DNA of 64,000 bases from Nectonema munidae (Eukaryota > Nematomorpha > Nectonematoida > Nectonematidae), in assembly GCA_030549495.1 (NCBI GenBank), contig JAUIRK010000267.1, forward strand, positions 1-64,000, given 5' to 3'. Numbering within the stretch: position 1 is the stretch's first letter; every line of letters begins with the position of its first letter. Made by a program: the position numbers and the translations under genes. A model generated the notes under the pieces. It had not been told where the DNA came from and made no database searches. It saw only the letters and a program-made list of their open reading frames with translations. Shown piece after piece: positions 36,892-49,372 of this stretch.

Positions 36892-37389
36892 GAAAAATTG
36901 CGAATTTGATTGTGAAAGAACATTTTTCAAACTAAAAATTATAAAGACTAGTATAAGAAGCTTATTTACAATTCCCTTTATTACTATCATTTTAAAAAGA
37001 GTTATTCGAATAATTAAATGCTGAAAATGTAATGAAAAATTTACTAAAATACCTGCGTTCATAAAAATTGTTAATCTATTTTTCCATACATTTTTAACTG
37101 AAAAAAAGTTTGCTTATGAGACAACATCTTTTCAGGCTTAGTTCAACATTGGATTCACATAAATCAACAAATTCCTTTCCTTATATATAACATATAGTAA
37201 GCTGTGACCTCACAACTTGTTTCAAAACAACATGGTATTAGGATAATACAATACTAGGACAATTTTGTTATGGAAATGTAAAATGTAAGTAAATAATAAC
37301 TCATAATTTAAGGCTATTTTGTTATATCTTTTAAACTGTAATGAATAAAAATAAATACATTATATTTAAAAACTGCCATTATTCTATAC

Positions 37390-40300
37390 CATAAATTTGG
37401 AAGAACCTTAATACTCAAAATGAACTTTCAAATCAATAAGGACTTCTTCAAGTACTTTATAAAGTATATCCATTACATAATCCTGTAATTCAGCGCACGG
37501 TTTTGAGAGGGTTCTTTTGACGAGGAAATCAACGTGTATATTTTCATGAACGTTGGAATGTGCAGGGCACCAAAATACAGAGATGGTAAAGTGGGCGGAG
37601 AGAAATTGCAGTTTCGAGAATAGTTTGGCCACCATGAAAGGTGTGTTTTTGCTTAGATGTAAATCGCGAGCGAGGTTTTGAGAGTCCATATAAAACTGGA
37701 TTGTTTCAAATTGAATAAAGTCTTTGATGTATTGGGTGATGTGGTCACACGATTCAATTAGTGCTTGACATTCTGCGTTGAATATCATGGTTAAATGATT
37801 AAGTGGTAGGCTTGTGGTAAAGAAGGCGGAAAGTGAATCGCCTCTATAGAATGAGAGAGCGATTGCGCACTTTTTTATTTTTTGGCGGCATCAGTAAATA
37901 TTCTTAGTGTGGTTGAGTCAGAGATGTGTCTCAATTCTTTTATGTGTGAGGCTGTACGTCTTTTGGGTGTAATGATTGTGATATCAAAGGGCAGGGGCGT
38001 GGCGGGGTGCATAAGTTTGATTGGGTGTATTTTTGGGTGAATGATATATCGGTGAAGATGGGGAAGTGATGAGTGAAATAGTTGCGCATATGGATGGGGG
38101 TGTTGTTGTGAAGAATGAGATGATAAAATGCTGAGGAAGGAGGTATTAGTGATTTGTATGTATCGATATATCGCCTTATTAGTGTATCTTTAAGTTTGGT
38201 GCGAAGAGGTGTACAAGTCAGTGTGAATTCCAATATAGCTGTGGTAGTATTGCGGAAAGCTTTTGAAATAGTTAAAAGAATAAGACGATGAATTTTCAAA
38301 AGGAAAGTTAGAGTTGAGGGGTAAGTAAGCGATGTACCCCATGATAGAAGGCTGTATTGAAGAGCTGGAAGGATGAGAGATTTATATATGAAGAGGGAAT
38401 GTGGAATTTTGAAGCCCCATTTGTATGAAATGGCTCGATTTAGTAGAAAAGGAATTGTTGAGATTTTTGTGTATGTATTTTTAAAGTGGGTGGCCCATTT
38501 GAGGTTCGATTGGAAGGTGAGTCCGAGGTATTTTATGGTCACTGATGGTTTGATAATGGTGGTATGGTCTAAGCAAAGGGGTAAGTGTGGGGAATGTTTT
38601 CGTGTGAAGTGAATTAAAGAAGTTTTAGATGTGTTGAAGGAAATCTTCAATGAGCTGGCTGTGAACTTAAGAGTATTGAAAAGTGTAGTCATTTGGAGAA
38701 GATTTTCCCATTTGGTGTTGGATGAAAAGGAGAAAAGTAGATCATCGGAGTAGCCCTGAGAAAAATGTGATTTGGAGTCTAGAAGATCTAAGAAAGGGTT
38801 AATAAGAATAAGCGAAAGAATGTCGGAAAGGCAGCCGCCCTGAGAGGTAGAAAGAGAGAGTGTATGGATTGCGCAGAGATCTTTGTCGCGAAGGATTAGG
38901 CAGCGATTAAGTAAATAGTTGCTGATAAATTTGATGATGTAGGGTGGATAGCGTTTAAGATGCATGTTGAATATGATCGCAGGGTGCCAGGCGCTGTTGA
39001 AGGCGTTGTCGATATTGAGGAATAAGACAGATGTTGTTTTCTGAGATGAAATGGAGTGCTCTAGATATTCCGTAAGTTTGCATAAAGCTGATTCTATGTT
39101 TTTGCGGGGGAGATAGGCAAATTGTGAAGGGTGGATAATGCTGTGTTGTGTTATGTAGTGAATAAGGCGCTTACGAATAAATTTTTCGAGTAGCTTGCCC
39201 AAGACGGAGAGAATGGTTTTGGGACGCCAATTTTTAAGAGTAGAGGGGTCTTTGTGGGGTTTTGGTAAAAAGAGGAGTTTTCTAACTTTCTATATTGAGG
39301 GAAAAAAGAGTGCTTAATGCATGCATTGAAGATGTTGAGTAGGTGGATGTTTAGAAGGTTTTTGATACGATGAAATTTTGTCGTAGCTGGGATATGAGTT
39401 AGGCTTGAGAGAGTCAACTTCATGTGTTAATTTTTTTAATGTGATGGGGGGGGAGCGTAAGAGTGACTTAAAGATTATGTTAGCTGGTGTGAGAGTGAGC
39501 GTAAGGTGGAGTGAAAATTGTCGTCTAAGTTAGGGCTGTCGGGAGGAAAAATAGAAGAGAGGAATGAAGGGTTTATTAGAGTTGAGTTCGGGTTTCCGTG
39601 GGGGAGGAGTTGGTGTAGGTTAATAGTATTTTTCTTTGGTTTAACTATTTTATTGATGGTGCTCCAGGGATTAGGTGAGGTGTTGGAAGTGAAATGTATC
39701 CAAGAATCGCGTTTCGCTTTTTTAATGGAGTATAGGTAGGTGTGCTTGATTTTTGAGTATGATGCAATGTTGCAGGGCGACGGGTCCTTTCTCAGGTTTT
39801 TGAGGGCTTTGCGGAGATTATATTTTTGTGAGGTGAGCTCTTTGGTCCAGAAATGTGCGTGCTTTCTTTTGGAAAAGGGATTAGAAGAGTGCAGCGGTGT
39901 CGATATCGGTTCTTTTGCGTAGCGCGGGGGAAGTTCGTGGGAGATTTGCTGCGAGTGTTCGCAAGAATGTATACTAGTGTGTATACTTTACAGATATTGT
40001 GGGATTAGAAGTGTGTGTCGCTGGATGGAAAATAAATTGGAATGTGATATAATGATGATCCGAAGCTGATGGTTGGTCGGAAATTTCCCAATTTGAGATG
40101 AGGTTCTATGTATTTGTTGACGCAAGGGTAATATCGATATGTGAGGAGATTATGTTGTTGTTTACAATTTTAAAAAAGGTTGGATTCTTAGTGGTGTCGC
40201 ATAAGTGTAGATTTTGGATCGAGATGAAATTTAATGCTTCAGCGGCGCGCTTATTTTCTTTTAGGTTTCAGAGTTGTGATTGGGCGTTGCAATGGGTTGT

Positions 40301-41690
40301 TATGATGAGATGGTAAGCGGCGGAGAGTGCTGCAGTGTGAGCTTTTGCTTGATTTAGTGAAAGTGTGAAAGCATTTGTAAAAGCATTAGTATTGGAGGGT
40401 GAGGAGTAGTATGAGCAAAAAAGGAGAGGAGAATAATTCCAGAAAATTATTGCAAATACATATAGCTTGGACAAAAACTGAGGAAGAAAAATAAAGTTCA
40501 ATGTAGATTTGACAAGGATACATGCGGAGAAAGGTGTATGAGGTGTGATGTAAAGAGGCGAGTATGCATTTGTAAGGGAGGTCAGGGAAGAATTATAGGT
40601 GTATGGTTCGTTAAGAGATAAAATGTCATAGAAAAAGGAGTATAGTAAATTAGTAAGGTTTGCCCAACTTAACGATGAATGGTTAAGATTTATATGCAGA
40701 AAGTTTAGCATAAGTATTTGTTCATGATTTGAATATGAAAGTCGTGTAAATTTTTAATGTGTTGGGCGCGAAAAGGGCAAGCTTCGAATGTAGAAAGATG
40801 ATTTTGATGGCAATTAGAGCATTCAATTTTAGTGGGGTCATTAACAAAGATTCATGCGGAGATGGAATGTCCTCTGTTGCCACAGTGGTTGCAATGTGGT
40901 GACGTGGCTTTACATTTTGATGTTGGATGGTTATATTTAAGACAGTTGTTGCATTGAGTAAGGCAAGGCTTAAAGAGCTTAGGTTGGAGAATGGTGTGAT
41001 TGAGGATTATTTTTGGGTTTTCGCAGAGGTGTTTGAAGAGTGTGGTGGTTGTTGTTTGGAAAAGGATTGTGTAGGAGTAAAGGCCTTGTTTACCTAGCTG
41101 GCTGATAGATGTTAGTGAACCACGGTTTTTTAGGTAGCAGTTTTCGTCAGAGAAATGAGTGACTATGTCCTATGTTGGGATATGTATGGGGATTCCTGAA
41201 AGGATAAATTTCAGGATTGTAAGTGGAAGGTTTTTGGCCGTAATGCCGTTGTTTTTGAGAGAGTTGATTGCGGTATCGTTTTGAATAGTGTTTTCAAATT
41301 GAAAATAAAGTGATCCTTGAGGAGAGGTTCTTGTTTTTTTAATGTTTATTGGAAATTTATTGGTTTCCATGTTTTTAATGATGGTTTTTTTAAAATCAGA
41401 CTTCTCAGCTCTATTTTCGGGTCGATTGGGGGAGATATAATTATTGATAGATTTGGGTCCAAGGATTTTTTTGATTTGGGAAAGTGTTGAGTTAAGGATG
41501 GGTTCGGTTGTGTTTGTGGTTTGGGTTGTGATGGTAGTTGGGTGTTTTTACTGAGAGTGTGGGAGTATGATGATAGGGGTATTTGATATTATAAAAATAA
41601 GATTTGTAGGTTAGGATTTTCGACTTAAAGGAGCGTGGAAATATCCCCATGAAAAATTTAAAATTATTTTTAATATTCAATAAATATAGT
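37390..41690 (-). mobile_element. Near full-length LINE (I/R1/LOA-like) with ORF1, EN, RT and RNase H
   Basis: Minus strand, two ORFs. ORF1 runs from about 41680 to the stop at 40707-40705 and ends with zinc knuckles (CNNCLKYNHPTSKC, CNHCGNRGH, CSNCHQNHLSTFEAC) at about 40950-40770. ORF2 starts at ATG 40711-40709, overlapping the ORF1 stop (ATGCTAA). It encodes the endonuclease N-terminus (FLHINLNHSS) and further endonuclease remnants at 40260-39450. Reverse transcriptase follows at about 39420-37940 (GKLLEKFIRKRLIHYITQHS, STSQGGCLSDILS, GYSDDLLFSF, KYLGLTFQSNLKWATHFKN), then RNase H at 37788-37408 (AECQALIESC, FYMDSQNLARDL, FWCPAHSNVHEN, DFLVKR). The RT active site reads YSDD. RNase H after RT places it with the I/R1/LOA group. 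Frames are interrupted in the ORF1 middle, in the endonuclease, at the start of RT near 39190 and between RT and RNase H, so it is not active as it stands. About 4.3 kb. Confidence 0.9.
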
Positions 41691-41699
41691 AATCACGAT

Positions 41700-42220
41700 T
41701 GATTTTTTCAATATCGAATCTCTCCTTAATATGACTTGTAATGCTGTATACGTAATAAGTTCCTAATTAATATTTTTTTAATTTTATTGTTTTTCAGATT
41801 AATTTTGTCAAGTTATTCTCCATTTACATTTAATTCTTTTAAGGTTTTAATTTAAAACTTTTCATATCTGTTTAGTCTATTTTTAGTGTCTTTATAACTG
41901 TTAAATAATGGTGTACTTATCTTTAATGCCACCAAAATCGAATATTAATTTTGTCGTCCCTCAAAACGTTAAAACAAATAACTTCTGCAACCGGAGCGCA
42001 CCTTACGCTACTGCTGTTAAATTATAACCCCTAGAAGTTGTTAAATATTTAAAAAAATGTATTATTAGTCGCATAGCATCTTGCTTAGCGTAATTTTGTG
42101 CTCAACTAATACGTGGAACTTTCATTCTTCTTTTACAAAATATAATCGAAAATCCATATACGTAAACAATATTGAAAAACTGGTGCTTCATTTTTAGAAG
42201 TGCAAAGTAGAAGCCATTAA
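41700..42220. other. AT-rich intergenic DNA, no feature
   Basis: Just beyond the 5' end of the LINE. No coding or repeat signal seen. Confidence 0.4.
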
Positions 42221-42224
42221 AAAC

Positions 42225-44280
42225 TAGGGATGTACCGGTTCTAGATTTTTAACCGATACCGATACATTTTTATTGGCTATACCGATACGAATGTCCAGGG
42301 GCGGATCTAGAAATTGACATTATGGGGGCGGATTTTACTAAACGAACTCAAATTTGAAGCATATAAATTTAAGCTTTATCAAAATTTTTAAGTTATTTTT
42401 ATTTTATTTTTGGTAATAGTTTAATAAAAAGCGAAAATTGACTTTTTATCATAAAACTTATCATAATAATATATCTAAAAATTATAAGAAAGTAACTAGA
42501 TTAAGAACTAAGACGATTAAGGAGCCTCATCCGTCTAGTACACTTTTTAGCATACATATAAATAATGGTGTCAAATCCCAATCGAATATCTGTTAACAAA
42601 AAGAAAGCATTAAAACGATCCTTATTCATTGAACTGCCAAGTGAATTAATGTGGTAAAACTTGATGTGTTTAAATAATAAATTTACAAAAAAAAATTGGA
42701 TAATATTAAAGTAATAAGTGTCACACTTAACTACGATTGAAACAAAAAACTTTTTAAGGCTTCTCACTTTAAAGAAAGATTGAATCTAAAAAACGAGTTG
42801 CAGAAATCATCATAATATTTGAGTTCTACGAAAAGAATTAGATCATGAAAAATTTTTAAGCAATTGGCGATGCAATTTTAGTGGGGCGTATGCCGGTTTC
42901 ACCCCCTCTAAATCCGCCAGTGATGTCAATAGTTCATACCTCGTTTTACTATAGTTATTTTCATTTATCTTGTCAATACAATAAGTACATACATTTTTAA
43001 AATATTTAGCTTTACAACGTATTAAATTGTACCATGAAAAATTTTAAATGAGGTTTTTTAAAGCTTTAAAAATTACAAAACTAAATATTGCTGTTTTTGA
43101 GTTTATTTAATAGGTAAAACTAAAATATTTCATATTAAAATTCATTTTTTGCCTATATTAGATGGGCGGTTTCTTTGAGGTGTGTAGATGTTTCCCCCAA
43201 CATTAAAAATTCTTTCACATTCAATCAAAGGAGGGGGACATGAAAGTAGTTTGTTTGCCAGCTTTGATAATTCTGGAAATAAACTTTTATTTTTCCACCG
43301 ACAAATTGGATCTATCATATTTTTAAATTATGATATATTTTTATTTGATGTATTTTTTGTTGACAATAGATCATCATAATAACAATCAAAATTAATGAAG
43401 CAAACTTTTTTCTTTAGGAGAAGCGTCTTCTTTACTTTCAGAAATTTGAGAAGTGCTTTGTTCTTCAAATAAATCATGTTCTATTATTTTCATATTTATG
43501 TAAAAAAACAAAAGGCTCAGTTTTTGATTCTAATTCAAAATTAAAAAAAGAATTTTTAAATTGAGGATCTAAAAATGTAGCTGATAGTAAAAAATTTTCG
43601 AATTTAGAAAATCTTTTTTTCCATTGAACTACTAAAAATGTTTAATATTTCTTCTAATCCGTAAAATCTAAAATCTGTTTTTGCTTTTTAAATAGAGTGT
43701 TCGAAAACCTCGACTTGTGGAATAATTTCAGAAGCATGGAGTCTCTGAGCAATAGTTTGCAATTGTTTTTTTTTTGTTAAAATAATCGTACCAACATTAA
43801 GTAGGTGCTATTCCAGCGTAGAGATATATCTTGAATCAGTTCGTGCTCTCGTCTTTTGAAAATTTTTTAATCTTGCACAAGCTGTAGACGAAACGTCCTG
43901 TTATTTTTCGGCAATTTAAAATGACGTCTAATTTTTTTTCCTTCAAAAGTGAATCCTGTATAACTAGTTGAGTAGTATGTATAAAGCAGCTCAAACTTCT
44001 AAAACCATTGTGCGCCTTACTATGTTTGCTGCATTGTCATGAACTATCGTTTGAATTTTTTCTACTCGAATTTTATATTCACCTATCAATTCTTTGATTA
44101 CTTCACATATATTAGCCGATGTATGAGAAGTCAAAAACAGTTTAATTTTAAGAGCTAGGCATGTTTTATCGAAATGTCCATTGATAAGATTAGCAGTCAA
44201 ACTAAAAAATAAAATTTTAATAAATAAACTAAATGACAAAAGTTTGTTCATAAATGATGTCAACTACTCCCAAAACTGAA
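42225..44280 (-). mobile_element. ZBED1/ZBED4-like hAT transposon, decayed, with another hAT derivative inside
   Basis: The left end TAGGGATGTACCGGTTCTAG followed by repeated ACCGATACCGATAC is typical of ZBED-type hAT elements. Minus-strand coding pieces: 44263-43991 (CLALKIKLFLTSHTSANICE, then VHDNAANIV), a known block of ZBED1/4-like transposases, and the C-terminal dimerisation domain at about 43300-43150 (WKNKSLFPELSKLANKLLSC, then ECERIFNVGGN and RNRPS). The two pieces are separated by decayed sequence. The right end was not found. An independent element (42296-42922) has inserted near the left end. Confidence 0.65.
42296..42922 (-). mobile_element. Internally deleted TTF/KIAA1586-type hAT element inserted in another hAT copy
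   Basis: Inverted ends: CAGGGGCGGATCTAGAAATT at the left; the reverse complement of the right end reads CACTGGCGGATTTAGAGGGG. ATGTC occurs directly at both outer junctions (42291-42295 and 42923-42927), and removing the element restores continuous flanking text. A minus-strand frame at 42660-42501 (NKDRFNAFFLLTDI, TIIYMYAKKCTRRMRLL) matches the C-terminal end of TTF-finger hAT transposases ('NRLNxLAL...I...D...I...YA...PRR'), showing descent from an autonomous element. Confidence 0.7.
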
Positions 44281-44517
44281 AAAATCAAAAACTTGCCAGA
44301 CTACAAATATATTAAACAAAAATAAGTTTTTTTAAAACTTATAAGAAAAAAAGAATTGATGAAAAACCATTTTAATTGGAAAGAAGTTCATCAATGAAAT
44401 GGTTCTATCATACGTCAATCTCACAATAATTTCAACAGTGGAGATGATGAGTTTTGATGAAGAGAAACGTACACATTTGCAGTGTGTGAAGCACATTCAT
44501 ATAGTAATTGTTAATAT

Positions 44518-45965
44518 CAGGGATGGATTTACCTGGGGGCCGCACTGTTCAGTTATGAATCACGAGTGCGTGACTTAAACTTTTGAACGAAGTACGCTGG
44601 CTGTTACGTTATTTTGCTGTGAATGCTTTAGTAAAAAACTACGAATCTTTGATTGAGTTTTGCAACGAACAAGTGATTTCAACAAATGATCCAATTTGTA
44701 AATATTGCTTAAAAATTTTGAACAATCCGGTTCTTGATGATATTTTACATGAACTTGCAACATTGTGTAAAATTTTACAAAAAACTAGTTTGAACATTAT
44801 TGATGCACATAACTATATTAAAGCAAAAATTTAAAGCACAATATCTTGGACCGAAAATGTATTGGAGTGATAATGTTGCAAAAGTTTTATCTAAATGCGA
44901 CAGTGTTGATAATGCTTCTATGAAGTCACAATATTCACATTTTTTTAAAAGTTCAGAAGCACTTGAAAAAGTTTCAAAAGAGTATTGTGAACTGAAGTTT
45001 ATAATCCATCAAAAAATGCAATCCAGGGCAGTGCAATCATTCACTGATAGTTTGGAATTTGTTTTTAAAAATGAAGATTTTAGAAACATTGGAATCATAC
45101 GATATAACGGGCACTTTTCAAGCTTCCAGTTCTGATTGCGAAAGGGGATTCAGTACAATGAATTCAATAAAATCAAAACTTAGAAATAGACTCAATGAAA
45201 AACACAAAATGATTTAATGAGAATCAAAATGTTTTTAATTGGTGAAGAACAAATCAACTTGGATGAAGTTTACAAGGAATGGAAAAAAACAAAAGATAGA
45301 CGCGAAAAAGTTTGTGAATGATATTCCTGATTTTATTTCTTAAATTTAATTTCTATGTTTTTTGAAATACTTTTTAGAGTTCATTGTCAATAATTTCACT
45401 ATTAATTGTTAAATCATAAACTTTATAAAATCATTTTTTTCCTGATAAGATATAACTAAATATTAAATATTTCTTTAAAAAATTGCGCAGTTGTTTTTGG
45501 TTTAAATATTTTTTGCCCAGATGATTTTATTTTTGCGCAAACAACAAAAAAATTAGTGGGAACATTGTTTTGGACATTTGTTTAATTAAGTTTAATACAG
45601 ATTTTTGAATACAGGGATAATTTAAACAGGTGTTTAATAAGTATTTTTACTTCAGATGGTAAAAATTGACTACTTTCATACTTTGAGTATTAGTTAAGTA
45701 ATATAACATTATTTATATACTCTTCAATTTTTATAAAAAATTTTATATTGAATTTTTTGTGGCTTTCGCTCCTATACTTTAAGTTAATAAAAATACTATT
45801 TAAAAATAAGGATATTTTTATATATTAAGAGTCAGTGGAGTAACTTAATATTTTATGAAACAGTACATGTAAAAAAACAGCTATAAAATTCATATCTAAA
45901 TTTCGAATGAATATATTTCTCATTCTTGCTTATTTTTTTTTTCAAATTACCCATCTAGTCCCCTG
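44518..45965 (+). mobile_element. KIAA1586/TTF-like hAT transposon copy, decayed
   Basis: Starts CAGGGATGGATTTACC and ends GTCCCCTG (reverse complement CAGGGGACTAGATGGG). Flanks GTTAATAT and ATTAAATA are similar but not identical. Plus-strand coding: NEVRWLLRYFAVNALVKNYE at 44586, LHELATLCKILQKTSLNI at 44745, SHFFKSSEALEKVSKEYCEL at 44937, then in the next frame SSSDCERGFSTMN and KLRNRLNEKHK near 45125-45200 (hAT dimerisation domain) and IGEEQINLDEVYKEW near 45240. A few frame breaks and stops. Confidence 0.7.
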
Positions 45966-46211
45966 ATTAAATATTCACATTAGCCCATTCACTAAAAAAT
46001 AATTCAAGCGCTACTTATCAATCTTAAATGCAAATATAGTTTTGGAATAGACTTTAGCTTGTTACCTGTGTTTTTGATCATTTGATATATTAAATAATAT
46101 GGAAACAACTCCAATATATGTAGATGAAGATTTATTGACTACTGATGAAAAGACATTCACAATTACACATACGCAATTTACAAACATATCAAGCATTATG
46201 TTGGCCTGTTC

Positions 46212-47420
46212 TTAGATTGTGTGATACACCTCATAGAAATTGGGACACTGTTTTTCTTTGCGCTGCCTTGTCTTCACACAAGTTGTGTAGTCGATTTTTT
46301 TTCTTGGGTCTGTTACCCCTGTTACCTTGTAGCAAAACTGCATCAGCTCGTCCACATTTAACTTGAAGGACTTTGGTGAGTTCCAGATTTTGGGATGTTC
46401 TTTACCTACTAAAATGTAGAACGTATTGTTGAACCATTTACAAATGTTGTTGATTCTGAGTTGGTTGGCCTGAGTTATATCTGTTGGTTCCTGCCAAACA
46501 TTGGCATCGAAATAGTCGAAGAGATTAGCGGCATCTTCTGAGCAGTTGTCTTTGAGGTAGAACATGTCTTCAGAGACTTCGTCAACTGGAAGAAAAACAG
46601 GAGCAACAAATATGATCACAAAACAACCTTATCATTTACAAATTCATAGGTCCAAGTGATTGGATTTAAAAGCCAGATACTTTGAGTGAGATGATAGAAA
46701 CAAAACAACCAATTGACACATTCACCAAACACAGATACAATTGCATTTTCTACATTATGTTAAAAGTCCATGATTAAGTAAAGGTAAAGGTACCGTGGGA
46801 TGTTTTCATCGAAAAGGCACAATTGCCCCGCTTTTATCGAACTATGAGGAAAGTAGGCTTGATGCGGGATCGAACCCAAGACCTTGAGTTATCGAAACCC
46901 AGTATCTAATCAACCTTACTCACGCCCAAGCGATAATCAGATTATCACTGATGGGTCACAGCTTTCTGCCTCTAGGACTCGGAGCATCATTTCGTATGTT
47001 GTCTGCGTTCTGCGTTGAAAGATGGCGTATGCAAGTTGCCAGAATACATCGTTGAACGAAGCGTGGATGAGATAGAGTTGACCAAACGGGCGAGGTGCCA
47101 CTGCAAAGGTACCATCCATGCACCATGTTTCACCGGATGCAAGGGGTTGGAGTTGGTCTCTTGTTGAAAATATGATGCTCTTTCATATGCCTCTGAGCCA
47201 TTCTCATAATGAAAGAAATTTGCAGGGTTTTCGCCCACTGTTTGCCGTTACTGGTTCTTAAATAACCAAGTCTTGCAGTGTATGCGGGTCTTTTACTCTA
47301 TGCGCTGCAAATGTGCTGCGCAGAACTCTTTCTACGGTGTCAACATTTAGTAGTTTTGCCTTCGCCTCGTCTAGAGCAGCAGCTGTGGAAAAGGTGAAGC
47401 TTGTCATTGGTTATATACAG
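46212..47420 (-). pseudogene. MULE (Mutator-like) transposase with FLYWCH-type N-terminus, interrupted by a SINE
   Basis: Minus-strand pieces in order. An FLYWCH-like end is at about 47500-47400 (VGATCKYKSTTIF) and AALDEAKAKLLNVDTVERVL near 47390-47310. The catalytic core at 47119-46937 begins MDGTFAVAPRPFGQLYLIHA with the first Asp. After the SINE, ENAIVSVFGECVNWLF and CFYHLTQSIW lie near 46740-46670. The C-terminal part at 46619-46212 includes FLPVDEVSEDMFYL, LFDYFDANVWQEP and NNICKWFNNTFYIL. This is the domain order of MULE transposases common in invertebrates. Frame breaks and the SINE insertion make it non-functional. Ends were not found. Confidence 0.75.
46777..46930 (-). mobile_element. 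tRNA-derived SINE, copy C, inserted in the MULE transposase
   Basis: Read on the minus strand: GGGCGTGAGTAAGGTTGATT (box A region), GGTCTTGGGTTCGATCCC (box B region), then the family body with TCGATGAAAACATCCC and tail GGTACCTTTACCTTTACTT. The best preserved head of the three copies in this window. It splits the MULE reading frame between 46937 and about 46750. Confidence 0.75.
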
Positions 47421-47699
47421 GCTTCCCCTGTGGTCAAAAATATAGTTGTGCTTTTATATTTACAGGTTGCTCCAACGATTTTATCGTCTGCAGGATTTCA
47501 CTACGGGAACGTGTACCTCGATGGACGAACCTCATATCATCTTTGGTCTTCGACTCTGACTACTGTGTACATAAAACCATCCAGACAAAGTTTTTTGCTG
47601 TTGGCCTGAAGCACTACTTCATTATTAGCGTAATCTGACAGTCAAATAATAGTAATTTTTATTTGAGATTGAGTGAGTGTTTCCTTTTCAAAGAAGTGA

Positions 47700-48540
47700 T
47701 CATGGCAAAAGTGTTGAATTTTAGTTACACTTGAAGACTTATACTTGACTTGCCATAAATAAGCCTGAATTCTGCGAACCTAAATAAAAGCTACTGTTAA
47801 GTGGTGCTGGCTTTAGGTGTAGGCTTGCACATCTGGTTTTATAGTTTTTAGATCCTGGAATCAGCCAGTTGTTTACCCACTTTGCAAGTAAGGTTTGCAC
47901 GCACGGGTTGGACCATAAATGGATGGGTCCAAGTGTTGTGTGTATGTTTGAAAAATTGTTAATTGAATAAAGTTTATTGGTTTGCATTTTTGGATTGATT
48001 TTGTAAAAATCGCAAAATTTCTTTCTCAGGTCCGCATCATTGACCACAACTCCTGGTCATGACACCACCGCCTAATTTTTTTTAAAAAAAGATTAAATAA
48101 TTTCCAAAACCTTTATCACCTGAAAAATTAACGTTAAAGTGGAAAAATCGACAATATACAGTGTTCTCCCTCAATAACGCCACCATCTCCGACCCCACTT
48201 ATCGCCATAAAGTTACTCAGATCCGATTTCTTTACTTGTTAATTCCCGTGATTTTGCACCCCTCGCTCTCCGCCAATTTAATCTTAAGTACAAACTACAA
48301 ACATAAAATTATTATCATGTTTTTCCTTCAATTTTCTGTCATTGTGATTTAAATATTTTGTTTTTAATTTATTTTTAAGTTTAATGTTTTAAAAATTGCA
48401 AATAATTAAAATTTTAAAAAGAAATAATATTTTCTTTTGATTTTTGAGTTTATAAAAAAAGCAAACAAATTAAAAAAAATGAATTAAAAAAAAGAATTAT
48501 TTTGAAATAAAATATTAAAATTTTTTCGCTAACATCAACT
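47700..48540. other. Degraded repeat-rich DNA
   Basis: A 102-codon minus frame (48047-47739) and a short plus frame (48161-48352) have no recognisable family. GTTCTCCCTCAATAACGCC near 48163 looks like a transposon end, but no partner was found. Confidence 0.3.
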
Positions 48541-48544
48541 AAAC

Positions 48545-48770
48545 CAGATTATAGAACAACTTGAAACTAACGTGATTCACTACATCACAGATGCTATTAG
48601 ATATACTAAAAAATCTTGGGATTCTATGAAACCCTAAACGATTGTAAACTGCTGGCAACAAACTGGACTTACTACTAACATAGACAATCCGTCTCTTAAA
48701 CACGATGAAAAAAAGGACGTTTTATCTCCTGACAAAGAATTGACTCAGATGATGCTGACATAATACTATA
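48545..48770 (+). pseudogene. Tigger/pogo-like transposase fragment
   Basis: The frame reads EQLETNVIHYITDAIRYTKK then SWDSMKP, a stop, TIVNCWQQTGLTTNI and DEKKDVLSPDKEL. The block 'I-x-x-A-I-x-x-x-x-x-x-W-D-x-V-x-P-x-T-I-x-N-C-W-x-x-x-G' is characteristic of the end of the DDE domain in pogo/Tigger/jerky transposases. Short, decayed. Confidence 0.65.
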
Positions 48771-49229
48771 AATCAAGAACAAGCCAGCCATGAAAGATCT
48801 AAAATGGAATTTAAATGTATGCAAAACTTTCTTAGAATGTAGTGAAAACAGCAATGAAAAATTATTAGAAAATGTAAATTTATTGCTATTTCAAACGTGA
48901 AACAAAAAATATTACCACCACCCTCGATACAACGGCACTTTTTGTTCATCCCATATGTGGCAGTAAAACGAGGCTGCACTGTGTCATATATTCGCTTACA
49001 ATTTTATATATTAGATTAAATATATAATTATATACTATACCTTTTTGACTTCAAAATGCGAAGAGGTCATTTTAAAATGGAAATAATAAGCTTCAATATG
49101 CCAATACAAATCTTGAAAGCGTATGAATTAGGTTTGCAAATTAAATAATTTACTTAGAGTTAATTGAATAATTTTCACTTTTATGGAAAATGTTTCATAC
49201 TTTCAAAATAAAATATTTTTAGAAAGAAT

Positions 49230-49350
49230 TTTTTAATCAATCTCCTTTGTAAGTATTTAGGGAACATAATTTTTCGTTGTGACAGTCCTTTATTTCGTGT
49301 TAGAACGTCGAAAATATCTATCTTGTGAAGACCGTATTGGAAAGGCATTG
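49230..49350 (-). pseudogene. TTF-finger hAT transposase N-terminal scrap, copy 1
   Basis: The minus strand from 49350 is open: PFQYGLHKIDIFDVL, then KIMFPKYLQRRLIKKF. It is homologous to the better frame at 53856-53659 (IFDPRTPNMESVQPKILFPK, then DLQKRIFKTFSWLEYSISSD). In the family this is the region just before the TTF zinc finger ('F-P-K...R-x-F...W-L-E-Y-S'). A TA-flanked MITE follows at 49373. Confidence 0.55.
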
Positions 49351-49372
49351 GTGAAATATATAAACTAAAGTA

